The notes below the pieces were generated by a model. That model made no database searches. It was given only the letters and a program-made list of their open reading frames with translations, and was not told the origin of the DNA. A stretch of 64,000 bases of DNA from positions 257,072 to 321,071 of the forward strand of contig VWZX01010074.1 in the NCBI GenBank assembly GCA_013399015.1. The letters are read 5' to 3'. Each line of letters opens with the position of its first letter. Positions within the stretch are counted from its first letter, which is position 1. The position numbers and the translations under genes were made by a program. The stretch comes from Galbula dea. Its lineage: Eukaryota > Chordata > Aves > Piciformes > Galbulidae. Positions 50,901 to 62,610 of this stretch are shown in pieces.

Positions 50901-52279
50901 CGGACTGAGTAGACCTGTCCCTGTTTGCCTTTCTGGCTGGTTTGTAAACAGTGCCTTTCCAAAGTTGAGGCCGTAAGATTTTCAGAGCTCGTGAGAAAGA
51001 ATGTAGCCCGTCTCCTCTTGACTGTGAGAGCCATCCATGCTCCAAGGATCATTTGTCTGCCTAAATCCATGTCAGCAACAGAGCACAAGCACAATCACAG
51101 CCTAATAGTCTTAATGAGATTACAGCTAGAGATGCCTCAGTGCTGCTGTCTAGCCAAGGAATAGAACAAGCACTAAATTCATCTGGGAAAAAAAAAATCT
51201 CCTTTGCTTTTGTATAAGTAGGCTCCAGATTGATCAAGATTTCACATGTATGATGTAGAAGATCCCTTTGATTTTTTTTTCCTTATAATTTTTCTGCAAT
51301 GTGTTATTACTTTTTACAAAGCAGCAAATTCTTCTCATGGATCTCTAGATTTAATTAATGTTGTTCAGGTGAGAATTTAAAACTGCTCTGTAGCACAATT
51401 ACATTTATAGATGCCTATTATTAGCCATGCTAGACTGATCTCACCCATGGCTTTTTTGTGTTTGACTACTATCTGTCTGTATGTTTGACTATGACAGTCA
51501 CGTGCTGCTGTGAAGTGTGGTGGATCTTTGCCAATATAATCTTTCCTTTTATCAGCAGTTTATCTGATGCATCTGTTTGGGTCGCTGGAATGAAGTTGCT
51601 TGTAACTCTATCCTACACAGGGCAAATACTCTTTCTGCACCTGTTCCAATTGGCATTTGGTTTACTTACTGCTTAAATTCTTAATTTCAAAAGAACCAAG
51701 TAAGTTAGAGTTTATAACAAAGGATAGAATCAGGAACTAAATTAAAAAGCTGGTCTTTGGATAGTACTGTATCAGCTGCCAAGTACAAAACCTGGCACCT
51801 GCATTAACAGACGGATCATGTCACATTCACTGCAAACAGCAGATACTGCCCTGCAGATTTCATCAAGCATGTTGCAAAAAACCTGATGCTAATGGGTGAG
51901 TCTGCAGCTTCTGCAGGACTTTATGCCTAGGAAAAAAACAAAAAAAAACAGTAGTAGTGCATTAATGGATTTTGTGTGAAGCCTATTTAGAATAGCTAGC
52001 AAAAAAGGAAATTCCTGCCCTTTGAAACGAAAAAGCCCAGAACTTTGTAGTTGATAACAAACATAACTTTTTCAGTAGAAGGTACAAGAGGCCCACTGGG
52101 TCAGTACTCACAGAGCAAGGCTGCATTAAGCAACCTTCTTCTCACACAGCAGGTGCTCATAGTTCACCTGCCTCTGCCAGGCCAGGCATCTAAATTAGAG
52201 ACCCTTCGCCACTCATCCTGCCCTGCCTCCCTACAGGCTTCTCTTTGGAGAGCTCACACAAACTATTTTCTTTCTCTAG
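47991..52279. other. No confident gene
   Basis: Unique AT-rich sequence with a CA repeat. A plus-strand frame ending at a donor near 51892 (AATGG|GTGAGT) is open for about 30 codons and ends in the phase that the exon at 56723 needs; its acceptor is uncertain, so it is not called. Confidence 0.45.
48573..48602. repeat. (CA)n microsatellite
   Basis: An interrupted CA/TA dinucleotide tract of about 30 bp (ATACACACACACACACATATACACAC). Confidence 0.85.
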
Positions 52280-52338
52280 GCTTGCAAGGTAAAACCAAAG
52301 TAAAAGATACATGGGATCTCAGATGCAAATCTCCTTCT
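52280..52338 (+). CDS. Candidate short exon, plus strand
   Basis: An excellent acceptor (ACTATTTTCTTTCTCTAG|GC) and donor (CTTCT|GTAAGTAT) enclose 59 bp. Only one frame is open: two leading bases then LQGKTKVKDTWDLRCKSPS, ending in phase 0. It cannot join the 56723 exon in that exon's open frame without another exon between. It may be a non-coding RNA exon. The peptide is not recognised. Confidence 0.2.
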
Positions 52339-55300
52339 GTAAGTATTTTCCAGAACATCTCACAGGGTCTTGGGGAGGCTATGTGATTATGGGTCTGGTG
52401 GCCAATTCGTCAGTGTTGGCCTGGTAACAGAATAGTAGTCCCCTGTGGCTTGGTAAGGGAGCAGCAATGGGAGCACCAAATGCATGTATTTCCTCCTTCT
52501 TTGAAGATTCTTCTGATCTGGGCAATCCACTGATTTCTTTTTAAAAAAAGAGGGTTTTATAAAGAAGGTACTTCCCTCACATCACACCACACCCCCACCC
52601 TGGTTACTCCAGTCATGGAGCTCTACAGCATTTGTAAATCTTGTTTGTATGGTAAAGGAAAGCTGGCATAACCCTGAGAGAGACACTCACTTCCTCTGGG
52701 AAATACCACGTCATGTGAAAACAGGAAAAAGAAACCACGTTCTGGTAAACCTTTGAACATCAGCACATGCTCACCAGTGTTTGAAGAAGCGCTAGGACAG
52801 AGCAATATGATTTTGTCTCTCTGAGCAGGTGAATGAGCAGTTGAGACAGCAATAGGGTATTTTTCTGCCAAGGGTTTCCCTGCCAACATGACCAAGTGCA
52901 AATGTGTCCGTGAGGCCCTATTACAGCTACAGGGAAGCTCAGGGCAGGCAAAGTTCCTTTGTTCCTGTCCCCTCAACTGAAAAGTCCTGGTGTTATCCTT
53001 TCTAAGCCTTAATATTGCTGTTCCTTACTTGCTCGAGAAATGTTTATTACAACATCAACATAAATATTATTAATAATGTTAGTCAGGACAGTCCAAAGAA
53101 GAGAAGACCTACAGACTCTGGGCTGTAGTTAGACAAGCAGCCAAGACTGCAGAAGCAGGCAGAATTTTGCTGGACAATGAACAATTCAGGATTGTTTTGG
53201 AAAGCAAATCCTTGGATAATTAAATAATATCACTTGTTTACAAGGCAGACTATTCATCTCATCTTCTTAATAAAATGTTGCTAATGCTTTCTTTATTATT
53301 CTCTCTTAATGCCAAGTGCTTCTTTTAAGGTAATGGATTTACTCTCTCAGGACACGAGTAACAAGCATCATTCTGTGTGCATGTAGGTGGTACAGACAAA
53401 AAAAAACACACAGAAGTAAAACCCACACATTTGCTTTCTTAACTAACTCTCCTATCCTCACTTTTAACTCAGGTTGTTTGAGCTTTCTCTGACAGTGTTT
53501 CATTGCAATTTACTAGGTAGAGAAAAGCCTCCAGATGCCAAAATCTAAATATTAAAGATCCCATCATGACAAAGGGTTAAGTACCTTTTTGCACCACTAT
53601 AATCAGAAGCAGCAGAGATAGATGGGACTTCTCAGAACATCATTAGCAGCTAGAAGGGTTAAAAAGTCTTGAACCAGATTCAAAAAACTGAGTGGGCTAA
53701 AAAAATCTCAGATGTTAAAAACAATAACAATTCAAGTCTTTTACTTGTCTTTGACTCAGCCTTCAGACTGAGTTTTCCAGCTTTACTCCAGTACACTACA
53801 AAGATTACGATTTAATTTGGTTTAGCAAAAAAACTTCCATTTCTCCTACACTTCCATGATTCTAAAACATGGGACTTGGAGAACATCACCAGATGCAGTG
53901 ATGGCCATGATACCGCCAGACTTGGCAGTGCAGAAGTATCTCTGCAAAGTAGGTAAACCCATCTAGGCCCAGTCTCAGGAAGTCTGAAGCCTTCATATTA
54001 AAGATGTTGGACTTCAACAGCATCCCCCCCACCTCCTTGCATGGTGGCTTAGTGGCTTGTTCAAAATAAGTTATAAGTATACCCAGACTTATGAGCATCT
54101 GGTTCCACACAAATATGACGTTACTCATATGAAGGCACCTTTGAAAGTTCATGCTATTATAGACATTTTATTTAACCTTAAATGAGAATCCAGTAAGATC
54201 AGAAACTGAACTGCACACTTAAAATGCTGGTTACTACGTAATAATTGAATATATCTATTTTGCTGACACACACACCACCCTTCCCTCAGATATTTTTATG
54301 CTTGGCTTAGTGGAAAAGATTTGGTGCTTCTGGGTGTGATAGCATATAGACATTCAGAATGAAGCAGTACCCTGAAGAAGACAATCCTGAGAAGGAATAA
54401 GACTGAGCAAGCAGGGGTTACAAAAGCAGCAGAGGAACGTGGGGAGAGGAGGTGGCTAGGCTTGGCCTGCGGCACCAAGAAGCCTTCTCCTTTTGCAGCT
54501 TTATCTTCCTGCAGTCGGAGCACTGCTAGAGCTATTTAATGGGATCACGAGGGCTGCTGTACCATTATTTATGGGTATAAAAATGACAGCAGCTAATAAG
54601 CACCAATTTCTCATCAGTCGCCTCATCAGGCTAATTTTACAAATAGAAACTTTCAGAGGCTAAAGGGCTGGAAATGACATTCTGGCTGCTGGATCCAGGC
54701 CAGGAGAGAGAAAGTATATGGACACTTCAGTCTCAAGCACAAATGAAAGAGAGCTACCTTAATGTATGTCCACAGAAGGACATAGATTTCATAAATTGAG
54801 CTGGAAGACTAAAGCTACATTCATTCTTCCTAATGATTAGGAGACAACAGCAGCAGAAACATGAATGTTCCTTTGTCCATAAATGTCTAGACCACATTCC
54901 TGGTCATGAAGTTCCCTCAGGCTTCGTGAAGCCTTTGTCTGGAGCTCACAATTAAGGACAGCAAGAAAGGCTTAAACAAGCCAAACTTGGTGGAAACACA
55001 CCTTTAACTGAGGAGTTAGTTCAGAGGAGGTGTTCATGCATCCAAGGAAGGAGCCTGGCAGAAAGTGGACACAGATGTGTGTGTGTGGTCCGAGAGCAGG
55101 ATAAAGGCAGGGAGTGTGTGTTTATGTGCGTAGGAAGGGAGCGGATTGTTTGTGGTGGGAGTGCAGTCCATGCATGCGAATTATAGATGTTGAAGCTGAA
55201 AAAGAGCTTGTTGGCCTTCTCACTTTTCCTTCTTTTAGTTACTGAAGATCTTAAAAGTTGAGTCTTCCACTCATTGCACTAAAGAACATAATGCAGTATA

Positions 55301-56722
55301 TCTCCTCTAGTATCATCAGTCACTACTGTGGTAATTTTGACAAAAAAGATATGCAACAAGATTGATTCCTTCAAAAACTGAGGTTCATTTTTGCTGTAAG
55401 TATCACTATCTACGGTTTTTTTATCATGCATTAAATTTCTTTCACTATGATCTATAGTTGTTGTTTATGCTGGTTTTCTGCTTTTAAAAGATAGGCCCCC
55501 ATTTGCTCAGTTTTTGCTTGAAATTCTCTGGTACACTGCTGGGAAAACTAACTCACAATGAGTTTTCAAGGCTATTAGGAAGTTACCAGCACACTGAAAT
55601 ATGTTCTGTGCTAAATTCTTTGGATATGCTAGGCTTTTTTTCTACAATATTTCCACACCTGATTTTCATGGAAGTTCTTGCTCCTGCTCGTCTACACTCC
55701 TGCTAACCACTGCTACGGTCATGCCTGTTATTGATGGATTTCTGGAAAGCACAGCAACTCAGCAATTTTGTAACTCCATTATAAATAATTCAATCAACTG
55801 TTCTTCCCCATATCTACTTCTCATTTATTAATGGAGACTTTATTTCTAGGCAGTATTTTCTCATCTCTCATCACCATCCAATATATATACTTGGGGGAGG
55901 AATGTAATCAGTTTTGCTGTCCTTCTGCCGAAACTTCCACTAACTTCAATCAGAGATTCACCTGAAGAATGCCTGATGATAGACTGTAGGAGTTGGTCCT
56001 ATTTCTGTACACCAAGAACAGGCTGAAGTGAGTGCCCACAGGTGGGAAATTAAGTCCGACGGGCATTTTAAGAAAAGCATGAAAAGGTAGGTTTATACCT
56101 AGGAGAAGAAGAAGGTGAAGGACATGGGGGAAAACAGGCAAGGTGAAAGAGGATTCTGTTATACAAGAGCAGAGCAAACAAGATTTTATGTGATTAACTC
56201 ATGTCAAACTCTGGTTGTTTTGTTTCATTTTAAACTTTTCAAATAACAAGAATGGATTTTGTCTTTTCCCCCTTTTCTGTCATCAGACAGCTGTGCAAAT
56301 ATTTTAGCATGTGACTGTAGAAGCACAATACTGAAAACTTCTGAATTGTGCCAAGAGAAAAGTACAGGAAAACAAAAGGCAAAAGCCTGGAGTAGATCTA
56401 GCTGCCAGGATCTCCTGTCCCTTGGGAGACTAGACAGAGAAAAAGGGAGATAAAAAAGGAGAAGTCTGATAGCTTTCATTGCTTACAGTGACAGTATTCC
56501 AGGTCAGAAGGAAATACAGGCTTTTGTAATCTCTTTGAAAGAGGGTAGCAAAGGTATCAGAACAATTAGCAGTCTATCAAATCACACCTTTCTTGAAACT
56601 TGTTGTCTCCATCTCCAGCACCAACTGCTTGTATTGTACCTGCTTAAGATATTGAGTTCTCAGATTGCAGGTAAATTGAAAACCTGATTTACACAGTGTA
56701 GTAAGTTTGTCTTTGACTTTAG
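52339..56722. other. No gene seen
   Basis: Unique AT-rich sequence apart from the possible conserved element at 54530-54680. Confidence 0.5.
54530..54680. promoter_or_regulatory. Possible conserved non-coding element
   Basis: High-complexity sequence with homeobox-type AT cores (TATTTAATGGGATCA, GCTAATAAGC, GGCTAATTTTAC) and no open frame of note. It has the look of a vertebrate enhancer. This rests on pattern impression only. Confidence 0.2.
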
Positions 56723-56875
56723 GAAATCAAAAGTACATGCTTGGTCTGCGGTTATACCAGCCAGCCACGAAAGAGGTCTTCCAGCAGTTCAAGGGGTTCC
56801 GTCAGCAATTCAGTGATTCAGGCCAGCTGACTGAAAACACCTCTCCTTACAAGTTCTTGCAGGAGTTCATGCTAT
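56723..56875 (+). CDS. Probable coding exon, plus strand, unidentified protein
   Basis: The acceptor TTTGTCTTTGACTTTAG|GA and donor GCTAT|GTAAGTG bracket 153 bp. One frame is open from splice site to splice site: two leading bases, 50 codons, one trailing base, so phase 1 at both ends and skippable without a frameshift. Codon choice is coding-like (CAG, AAG, TTC, CTG, GAG frequent), and the peptide is rich in F, Q, L and K (from NQKYMLGLRLYQ through FQQFKGFRQQF to YKFLQEFML). There is no signal peptide, membrane span or cysteine motif. I cannot assign a family. The other two frames are closed. It implies a plus-strand gene whose other exons I could not fix, possibly starting outside this window. 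Confidence 0.45.
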
Positions 56876-58869
56876 GTAAGTGTGGGCAGCAGGTGATAAC
56901 ACAAATCTAAATATGCCACATCAAGGAATCAAGTTGCTCTAATTCTCTACCAAAGAATCCTTATTACTGCAGGGGAACAAATTAATCCATTAAAAAATTA
57001 GCTTTCACTTGCAGTATTCCCAATGTCTTTTGCCACACTCATTGAGAGATTCATCTACAGATGACAGAACAGCATCATGTTTCCCTCCTGCTTAAGTTAA
57101 AGCAAGAGTTCAAGCCACAACTGTACCCTATCTCCCAGCAATGGCAATTGCTAAAATTTGCAAAGGAATGCATAATAACCCATCATGCTGGTGGGAAGTC
57201 AAAGGAACAAGATTTCTTCCTGAAGCTGGTCGTCATTCTGTGCCCTAAAACATAGAGCTGGTGATACTTGCACTTTTGGTAGGCCTATATAACTGCCAAA
57301 GTTACTCAAACAAGAAACCTTTGGCTGCACTGCATGTAATCTCCCATCCCAGGGAATTAAGCAGGTGGTTATTAAAACTGCAATAACACCCACACTGAGA
57401 GCACATTTAAACCCTAAAGGAAGAAATTCTTCCATCAAAGACAGCAAACTCATTTAATGATTTCAGGAAGCCTTCATACTCCAAACTTCCTCTAACCATT
57501 TTCATTCTGCTTCCACTTAATTACCTGAATGATTAATTAAGGTTAATCAGGTAATGTTTTGTTCAAATAAATCCTTGTATAAATCCTTGGCATGAATTGT
57601 TTATTAGGCTACTATTTATTTCCCTGTTGTTGCCCTCTGGGCTCTTCCTATTCATTTTCATATTCCTTTTCATAGGCAGTGGCCATTATTTCTAGCACAA
57701 GTTACACACTCAGCAACACCATCCTCCTGTGGCTGTCTCAAGAATATATAGCTTTTCTGGCATCATCACTTTTATGAAACTTGAGATCACGGTGAAGACC
57801 TTGTGCCTCGATATCCACATAACAGCATTTTCACCTCACCCTCAGACTCCAGCCTCACTGCACCTATCCCCTGCCTGCGTCCGCACAGCAGAAAGAACAG
57901 ATGGAGGTGTCCTTTGCTCAACACCACAGCAGAAACCAGGGGCAGTTGCAGCTTCTCCAAAAAGGGGATCAGTTTCACAACTGAGTCCTAGAAATGTCTG
58001 CAATTCTGCCCTTCCATCAGGAAGCCTAACCAGGGCTCTCTTGATGCCACAGAGGCTGAGCACAGACTACAGAAGAGCCATGGTTAATGTGGCCTCCAAA
58101 GACAAAGAGAAGGCCTGTCTGTGACAGGAATCTCACCCTCCTAAGAAAGATTTGAGGCTACCTCCCAGCTTCTCCACAATCTTGTATGACTCTGAGCAGG
58201 CCAATTACAACTAGATGCACAACCACTAATTTTGAGTGTCTCTAGTTGCAGTTGAGAGACCAGAGACACAACTTTAAAACCCACAATATGTCCCTCCAAC
58301 TGAAATCAGCGGGCTCCATAGTAACCACCTCTCCAGCTCCTGTGAGGTAAATATATAAAATATTGGGTTTGTTTTATTTTTCTTTAATTGTCAGCCATAC
58401 AAATTCTGCTTTATAATTGAAAGTCAAGTTCTTTCCTTCTTACTCAGAAGTAACATTCAACAGGCCAAAACAGGCCACAGGGATGCCAAAAATATAACTC
58501 TTTGGAACTTGGTAAACAGTTTTGTTGATACTGCTGAAAATGGAGCAGAATCATTTTCTCTTAGCGCATTGGCTCTTCAGAGGTAATGACAGCTCATTTC
58601 TTTGAGTCATGAACTCAGCAGACCCAACTGTGAGTGCAACCAGGGCAGGATGAGCTGGTGAATCTCATGATCCTTCTCTCATGTTCCAGTTTACTTTAAC
58701 TCTTCCTAGGCTCTCCAAAGAAAAAGACTGTCTGATGCTCAAAGACACTGAAGCAGCAAAGGACAACTCTACAACTCCAGAAGTAAAGTCCCTGTAACGT
58801 TCCTTTCTTCCTTGCCTAGCTCACTGTTAGACAAGCACAGAACTTTCTAAGCAGAAACCCAAGGACTTG

Positions 58870-59116
58870 ACAGAATGGCATGAAGCTGTGCCAGGAGGGG
58901 TTTAGGCTGGATATTACGAAAAGGTTCTTCACCCAGACAGTGGTCAAGCACTGGAACGCACTCCCCAGGGAAGAAGTCACAGCGCCAAGCCTAAGAAAAT
59001 CCAAGAATCATCTTAGACACATGGGGTGATTTTTGGGGTTGTCCTGTGCATAGACAGGAGTTGGTCTCCATGCTTACGGGTCCTTCCAACTCAGGACATT
59101 CTATGATTCTATGAAA
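58870..59116 (+). mobile_element. CR1: CR1 LINE, 3' fragment
   Basis: Forward CR1 copy: TGCCAGGAGGGGTTTAGGC, GATATTACGAAAAGGTTCTTC, GGGGTGATTTTTGGGG, TGTCCTGTGCATAGACAGG, GGTCCTTCCAACTCAGGA and an intact terminal CATTCTATGATTCTATGA. The GGGGTGATTTTTGGGG / TGTGCATAGACAGGAG segment marks a different subfamily from the 23935 and 32600 copies. Confidence 0.93.
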
Positions 59117-59210
59117 TGTCCATGCAGAGAAGGGAAAGAAGAGAGGAAAACACCCTAATCACTCTGCTCTCACAATCTCTTTTCCTTACATATCCTCATA
59201 TTGTAAGCAG

Positions 59211-59358
59211 CTATGGGCATAGGTTTTGGAGGACTATGAAGCCCTACTTTCTTCAAATCTTCCTTGACTTGGCCTTTATTAACTCTGGAAAAGGACTGCT
59301 AACAGCACCAGTTGCCAGCCGGGGCGGCCATGGAAACCATCTCTTGCAAGTTCTCCTG
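59211..59358 (+). CDS. Candidate exon, plus strand
   Basis: The acceptor CATATCCTCATATTGTAAGCAG|C has a long pyrimidine-rich tract before it. The donor CTCCTG|GTAGGT is moderate. The 148 bp between them are open in one frame (one leading base, 49 codons) with a hydrophobic stretch PYFLQIFLDLAF followed by glycine-rich sequence. GC content rises at its 3' end. It begins about 95 bp after a CR1 copy. Unrecognised, possibly chance. Confidence 0.15.
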
Positions 59359-59828
59359 GTAGGTCCCATGGCGGTGCCCAGGGATTTGCCCAGCATGAGA
59401 AATAATGGGATTTGCATTACATCAGCAACTGAGGAGCAAGGAGACAGAGAAAAAAACGGAGGAAGAAAAGCAACATGAAACTAATGGACAGTGAAGAAAA
59501 GAAACATACAGAGAACAAAAGAGAAGTCACAGCCACTTAATACAGTTTAACTAATTTGTGGCTGGCATCTCTAAATACCAAAAGAGCTAGTCAGAGCACC
59601 AGAAAGGTGACACACTTGTCCTGAGATCTGTATGTACATACAGACATGGAGGCTTTCTATAGACAGTATAGAGAATTCAAATATAGGGGTTCAAGTCTAT
59701 GTACTAACATGTTTATGTGCATGCCACATGATATGTGGTACCAGCAGTTCTTATGAGAGTAGGAAATTATGAGTTAGGCCTTGCATTATAACCCAATAGG
59801 CTTAAAAACCTCAGAATTTTGAGCTTTA

Positions 59829-59880
59829 AAGAAAAGGGAAAAAAAAAGAAAAAAAACCACCAAAACCAAAACCCAAACGA
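59829..59880. repeat. A-rich to A/C-rich tract
   Basis: A-rich sequence passing into CCAAAACCAAAACCC-type repeats. It is the source of the tryptophan/phenylalanine-rich open frame on the opposite strand. Confidence 0.8.
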
Positions 59881-60299
59881 CAACTGTGACCACTTTTTGC
59901 CTAATATCACAGAAGTGTCAGAAAAAAGTGAGGATGAACAGAAGTGGTTGCTGAAGTTTGTCTGTCTGCCACCCATTAGTACCTGTGCTAAAGAAAGTAC
60001 ACACAAACCTGCTGTTGTGGTGGGTACTGCTTTATCTGAAGAAAACTGCAAAGGCAGATTTGCCCTAACTGTCCTGACTGATGGCTTTCTGTCATAGATA
60101 TAAACAGCAAATAATAAATTTGGAAGAAATTGCAGAGGAAGGCTGATGAGATGCTGCCTGAGTGCCCAATGCAGAATGTAAGGCATAGCCTTGTGTGGAA
60201 GACTGTGCAGAAGGAAGAAAGAGTATACAAGAGTTTTGACTTTTTTTCCCACCAAATCAAGAAGGAAATAATATACGTCTTCCTTCTCTTTGGCTACAG

Positions 60300-60571
60300 T
60301 CACTCTGCAAGAGCAGGGGGGTTGGTTTCTGTGGCTCATTAACACAGGCTACTACTGCTGTTTCATGGAGATCAATGTATCATTTCATAGGGAGAGGCTT
60401 TCCAGCTCTGCGAGATTTTATCTGCTGATTGCTACCATGATATTTATAGACTTATCCACCAGCATAACAGCAGGAAGCAATTCTCTAGGGGTCGAATTGG
60501 GTGGATTCCCTCCATTTAAACCCCATTACGGATGCAGCTTTCTGTATAGGATTAGCCACTTAACTCACTGA
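60300..60571 (+). CDS. Candidate terminal exon, plus strand
   Basis: A strong acceptor (CTTCCTTCTCTTTGGCTACAG|TC) is followed by a frame open for 90 codons to a TGA at 60569-60571. It enters with two leading bases, which matches the phase left by the exon ending at 56875. The predicted tail is hydrophobic around FYLLIATMIFIDLS and ends GCSFLYRISHLTH. No clear poly(A) signal was located directly after it. The phase match has a one-in-three chance of being accidental. The DNA here also looks like a conserved non-coding element, which would be an alternative explanation for its complexity. Confidence 0.2.
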
Positions 60572-60579
60572 ATCCCGAA

Positions 60580-60790
60580 CATTATCAGCCATTGTTCACA
60601 AGAATTGATGATCTCCATGGCTTAGCTGCAGGATGATTGACTTGTTTTCAGCCTCAATTATCTTTTCAGAGAATAAGGTCCTTTGTTAACCTCTGACTTG
60701 CTGAGCAATATGTAGGCAGCCTATTAAGTCCCTCACAGTCCTCTTTTAACCCTATGATTCAGGCAGCTCTAGAGATTTAGTTCTGTGGCT
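60580..60790. promoter_or_regulatory. Possible conserved non-coding element
   Basis: High-complexity, repeat-free sequence (e.g. ATTGATGATCTCCATGG, GATTGACTTG, CTCAATTATC) right after the candidate exon at 60300-60571. Possible enhancer or 3' UTR. Pattern impression only. Confidence 0.18.
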
Positions 60791-61897
60791 GTCTTATTAC
60801 TGACCAGTCGGAATCATCAAGTGTCACATGAACAGCAAGACCAGAGAACCAGCTTTGATCACACCAAGCTTAGGAAAATAAACAACAGTGGCTTGGAAAA
60901 TCAAGGCAGAAACTATGTGCATATTATACAAAGTGTTTTAATGCTTTCAGCCTAACTTTTGGTAATAATTTACACAGTGTGCTTCCCTGCTAAGGCTATT
61001 TTGAGAGTCAGCTCCTTTGGGGTTTTAGCATACACCGATTGTATCTCCTAAAATTATCTGAGTATCCTTCTAATATTGAATTTCTTCTGGTGAACACACC
61101 TTTTGGCATGAGACAGTCTTGCCAGGGGAGCTCAGAATAGTCCTATTGTTCTGGCAGCCTACACCGTATAGGGAATGTTAACTGCTGCTTTAATGTGACA
61201 CAGAAAAAAAGGATACCGTGTCCTGGCATGGACAAGTGTTCTTGAATACAGATAACAAATTAGAGCTATTTAAGGTATTGTTTCCAATCACCAGAGCTAT
61301 CAGCAGTCCTCATGTCTGTCCATCCACTTTCCCTTTCAAACTTACCATGACCTCAGCATACTCCTATTTCTCTTAACCTTGTGTTTACAGTGACTTTCAC
61401 CCTCATGACTTGGTTGTATTCCTAGTGCCAGCCTGACGCAGCTCTCATCTTCTTCTGTCTGCTACCCTTCTAGTGTTTCCTTACAAACGCACTTAATAGG
61501 AAACATGAGGACGATTGATACCCATCCCTGAGTACAAAAATTAAGTTCCCACTATCAGGCAGAACCCAACCCATTTTCTATGCCTGAAGGTCTGGTTCAT
61601 ACATGAACCTTATTCCCCTTACTCTGCTCTTGAGTAATTTTATTTTGCTAGTGTACACAGCTGCAGTATACTTTTGCTCCTTTGCTTTACATGAGTCCAT
61701 TTCTTATCATCCAGATATCTTAGAATACTCTACAAATACAACTTAAATTACAAAACTAATAAGACCTCTGTCAGGTAGGAAAGACGATGGTGTTATCATC
61801 TCTGTTTTATGAAAAGAGAAGTTGATATTCACAGAGAAAAAAATGCATAGGAAGAAATCTCTAGTCAATGAACTTTACATCCAAGACACTTAAGATG

Positions 61898-61934
61898 ATT
61901 TTAATACTTGATACTTAATACTTTTAATACTTGC
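61898..61934. repeat. Short tandem repeat of a TTTAATACTTG unit
   Basis: Three to four imperfect copies of TTTTAATACTTG / ATACTTAATACTT in tandem. Confidence 0.7.
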
Positions 61935-62059
61935 TTATCCAGCACATTTCTAATCTTTAGCTAATCAAGACACTTGTGCAAATCTATTAATTAGCAGAAT
62001 TGTTTAAAAAAATGACTACATCATATAGTTCTTTAATCATCTTAGCAACACCTGGAGCA

Positions 62060-62610
62060 GGGTAAGGCGTCATTGTCAGGGCCCCTTGCAATGGCACTAG
62101 CTGAACTTAACAGCACTGACCAGCCTCACTAGAGATTTTTACCCTGCACCTCCTGTCCAGTGGTCCTGGAGAGGGAGGCTTCCATTTAATCCCCACCCTG
62201 GGCGCCCAGGTCTGCCCTGAGCTACAAGTCTGCATCCCACTCTCTGTCTCGTGTGTGGATGTTGGACCTACGTCACAGTCCTGCTTCTCGTTGCTCCTGA
62301 CAGGACTCCTAAAATTGACCCCCAGCCTAATTCATCAGCTTGCCTTGCCTGGCGCTGCCTATCCTCCTCGGGTGTAACCGTGCCTTGGTCAGAGAGGACA
62401 CTGCTCCTGCCTGTCCTGGGCTCACGCTTGATATATAACTTCCCCCCCTTCATGGAGCAGCACTGCTCTCACTGCTCCTTGGCACCCTTGTTCCCACACT
62501 GGAAACCCTGGGAGCTTCAGTGTAAAGCCAGCAAGCCACCTTGGTCCAAAACCTCCTCGGGGTGGTTTAGAAGCAGCCACTGACTTTGCAGTGAAAGTGG
62601 CTGCCGAAGC
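62060..62610. other. GC-rich block, possible old repeat
   Basis: About 550 bp of noticeably higher GC content than its flanks, with C-rich phrases (CTGCACCTCCTGTCCAG, GGGCGCCCAGG) and a TATA-like GATATATAAC near 62430. The composition and TATA-like box resemble a solo LTR, but I found no clear TG...CA ends or target-site duplication. It could also be a small CpG-poor regulatory region. The open frames across it (up to 110 codons) have no splice support. Confidence 0.3.

Noticed and set aside
59767..60345. 192-codon minus-strand frame
   Set aside because: Contains the antisense of an A/C-rich tract (long F/W run) and crosses the strong plus-strand acceptor at 60299. No splice support.
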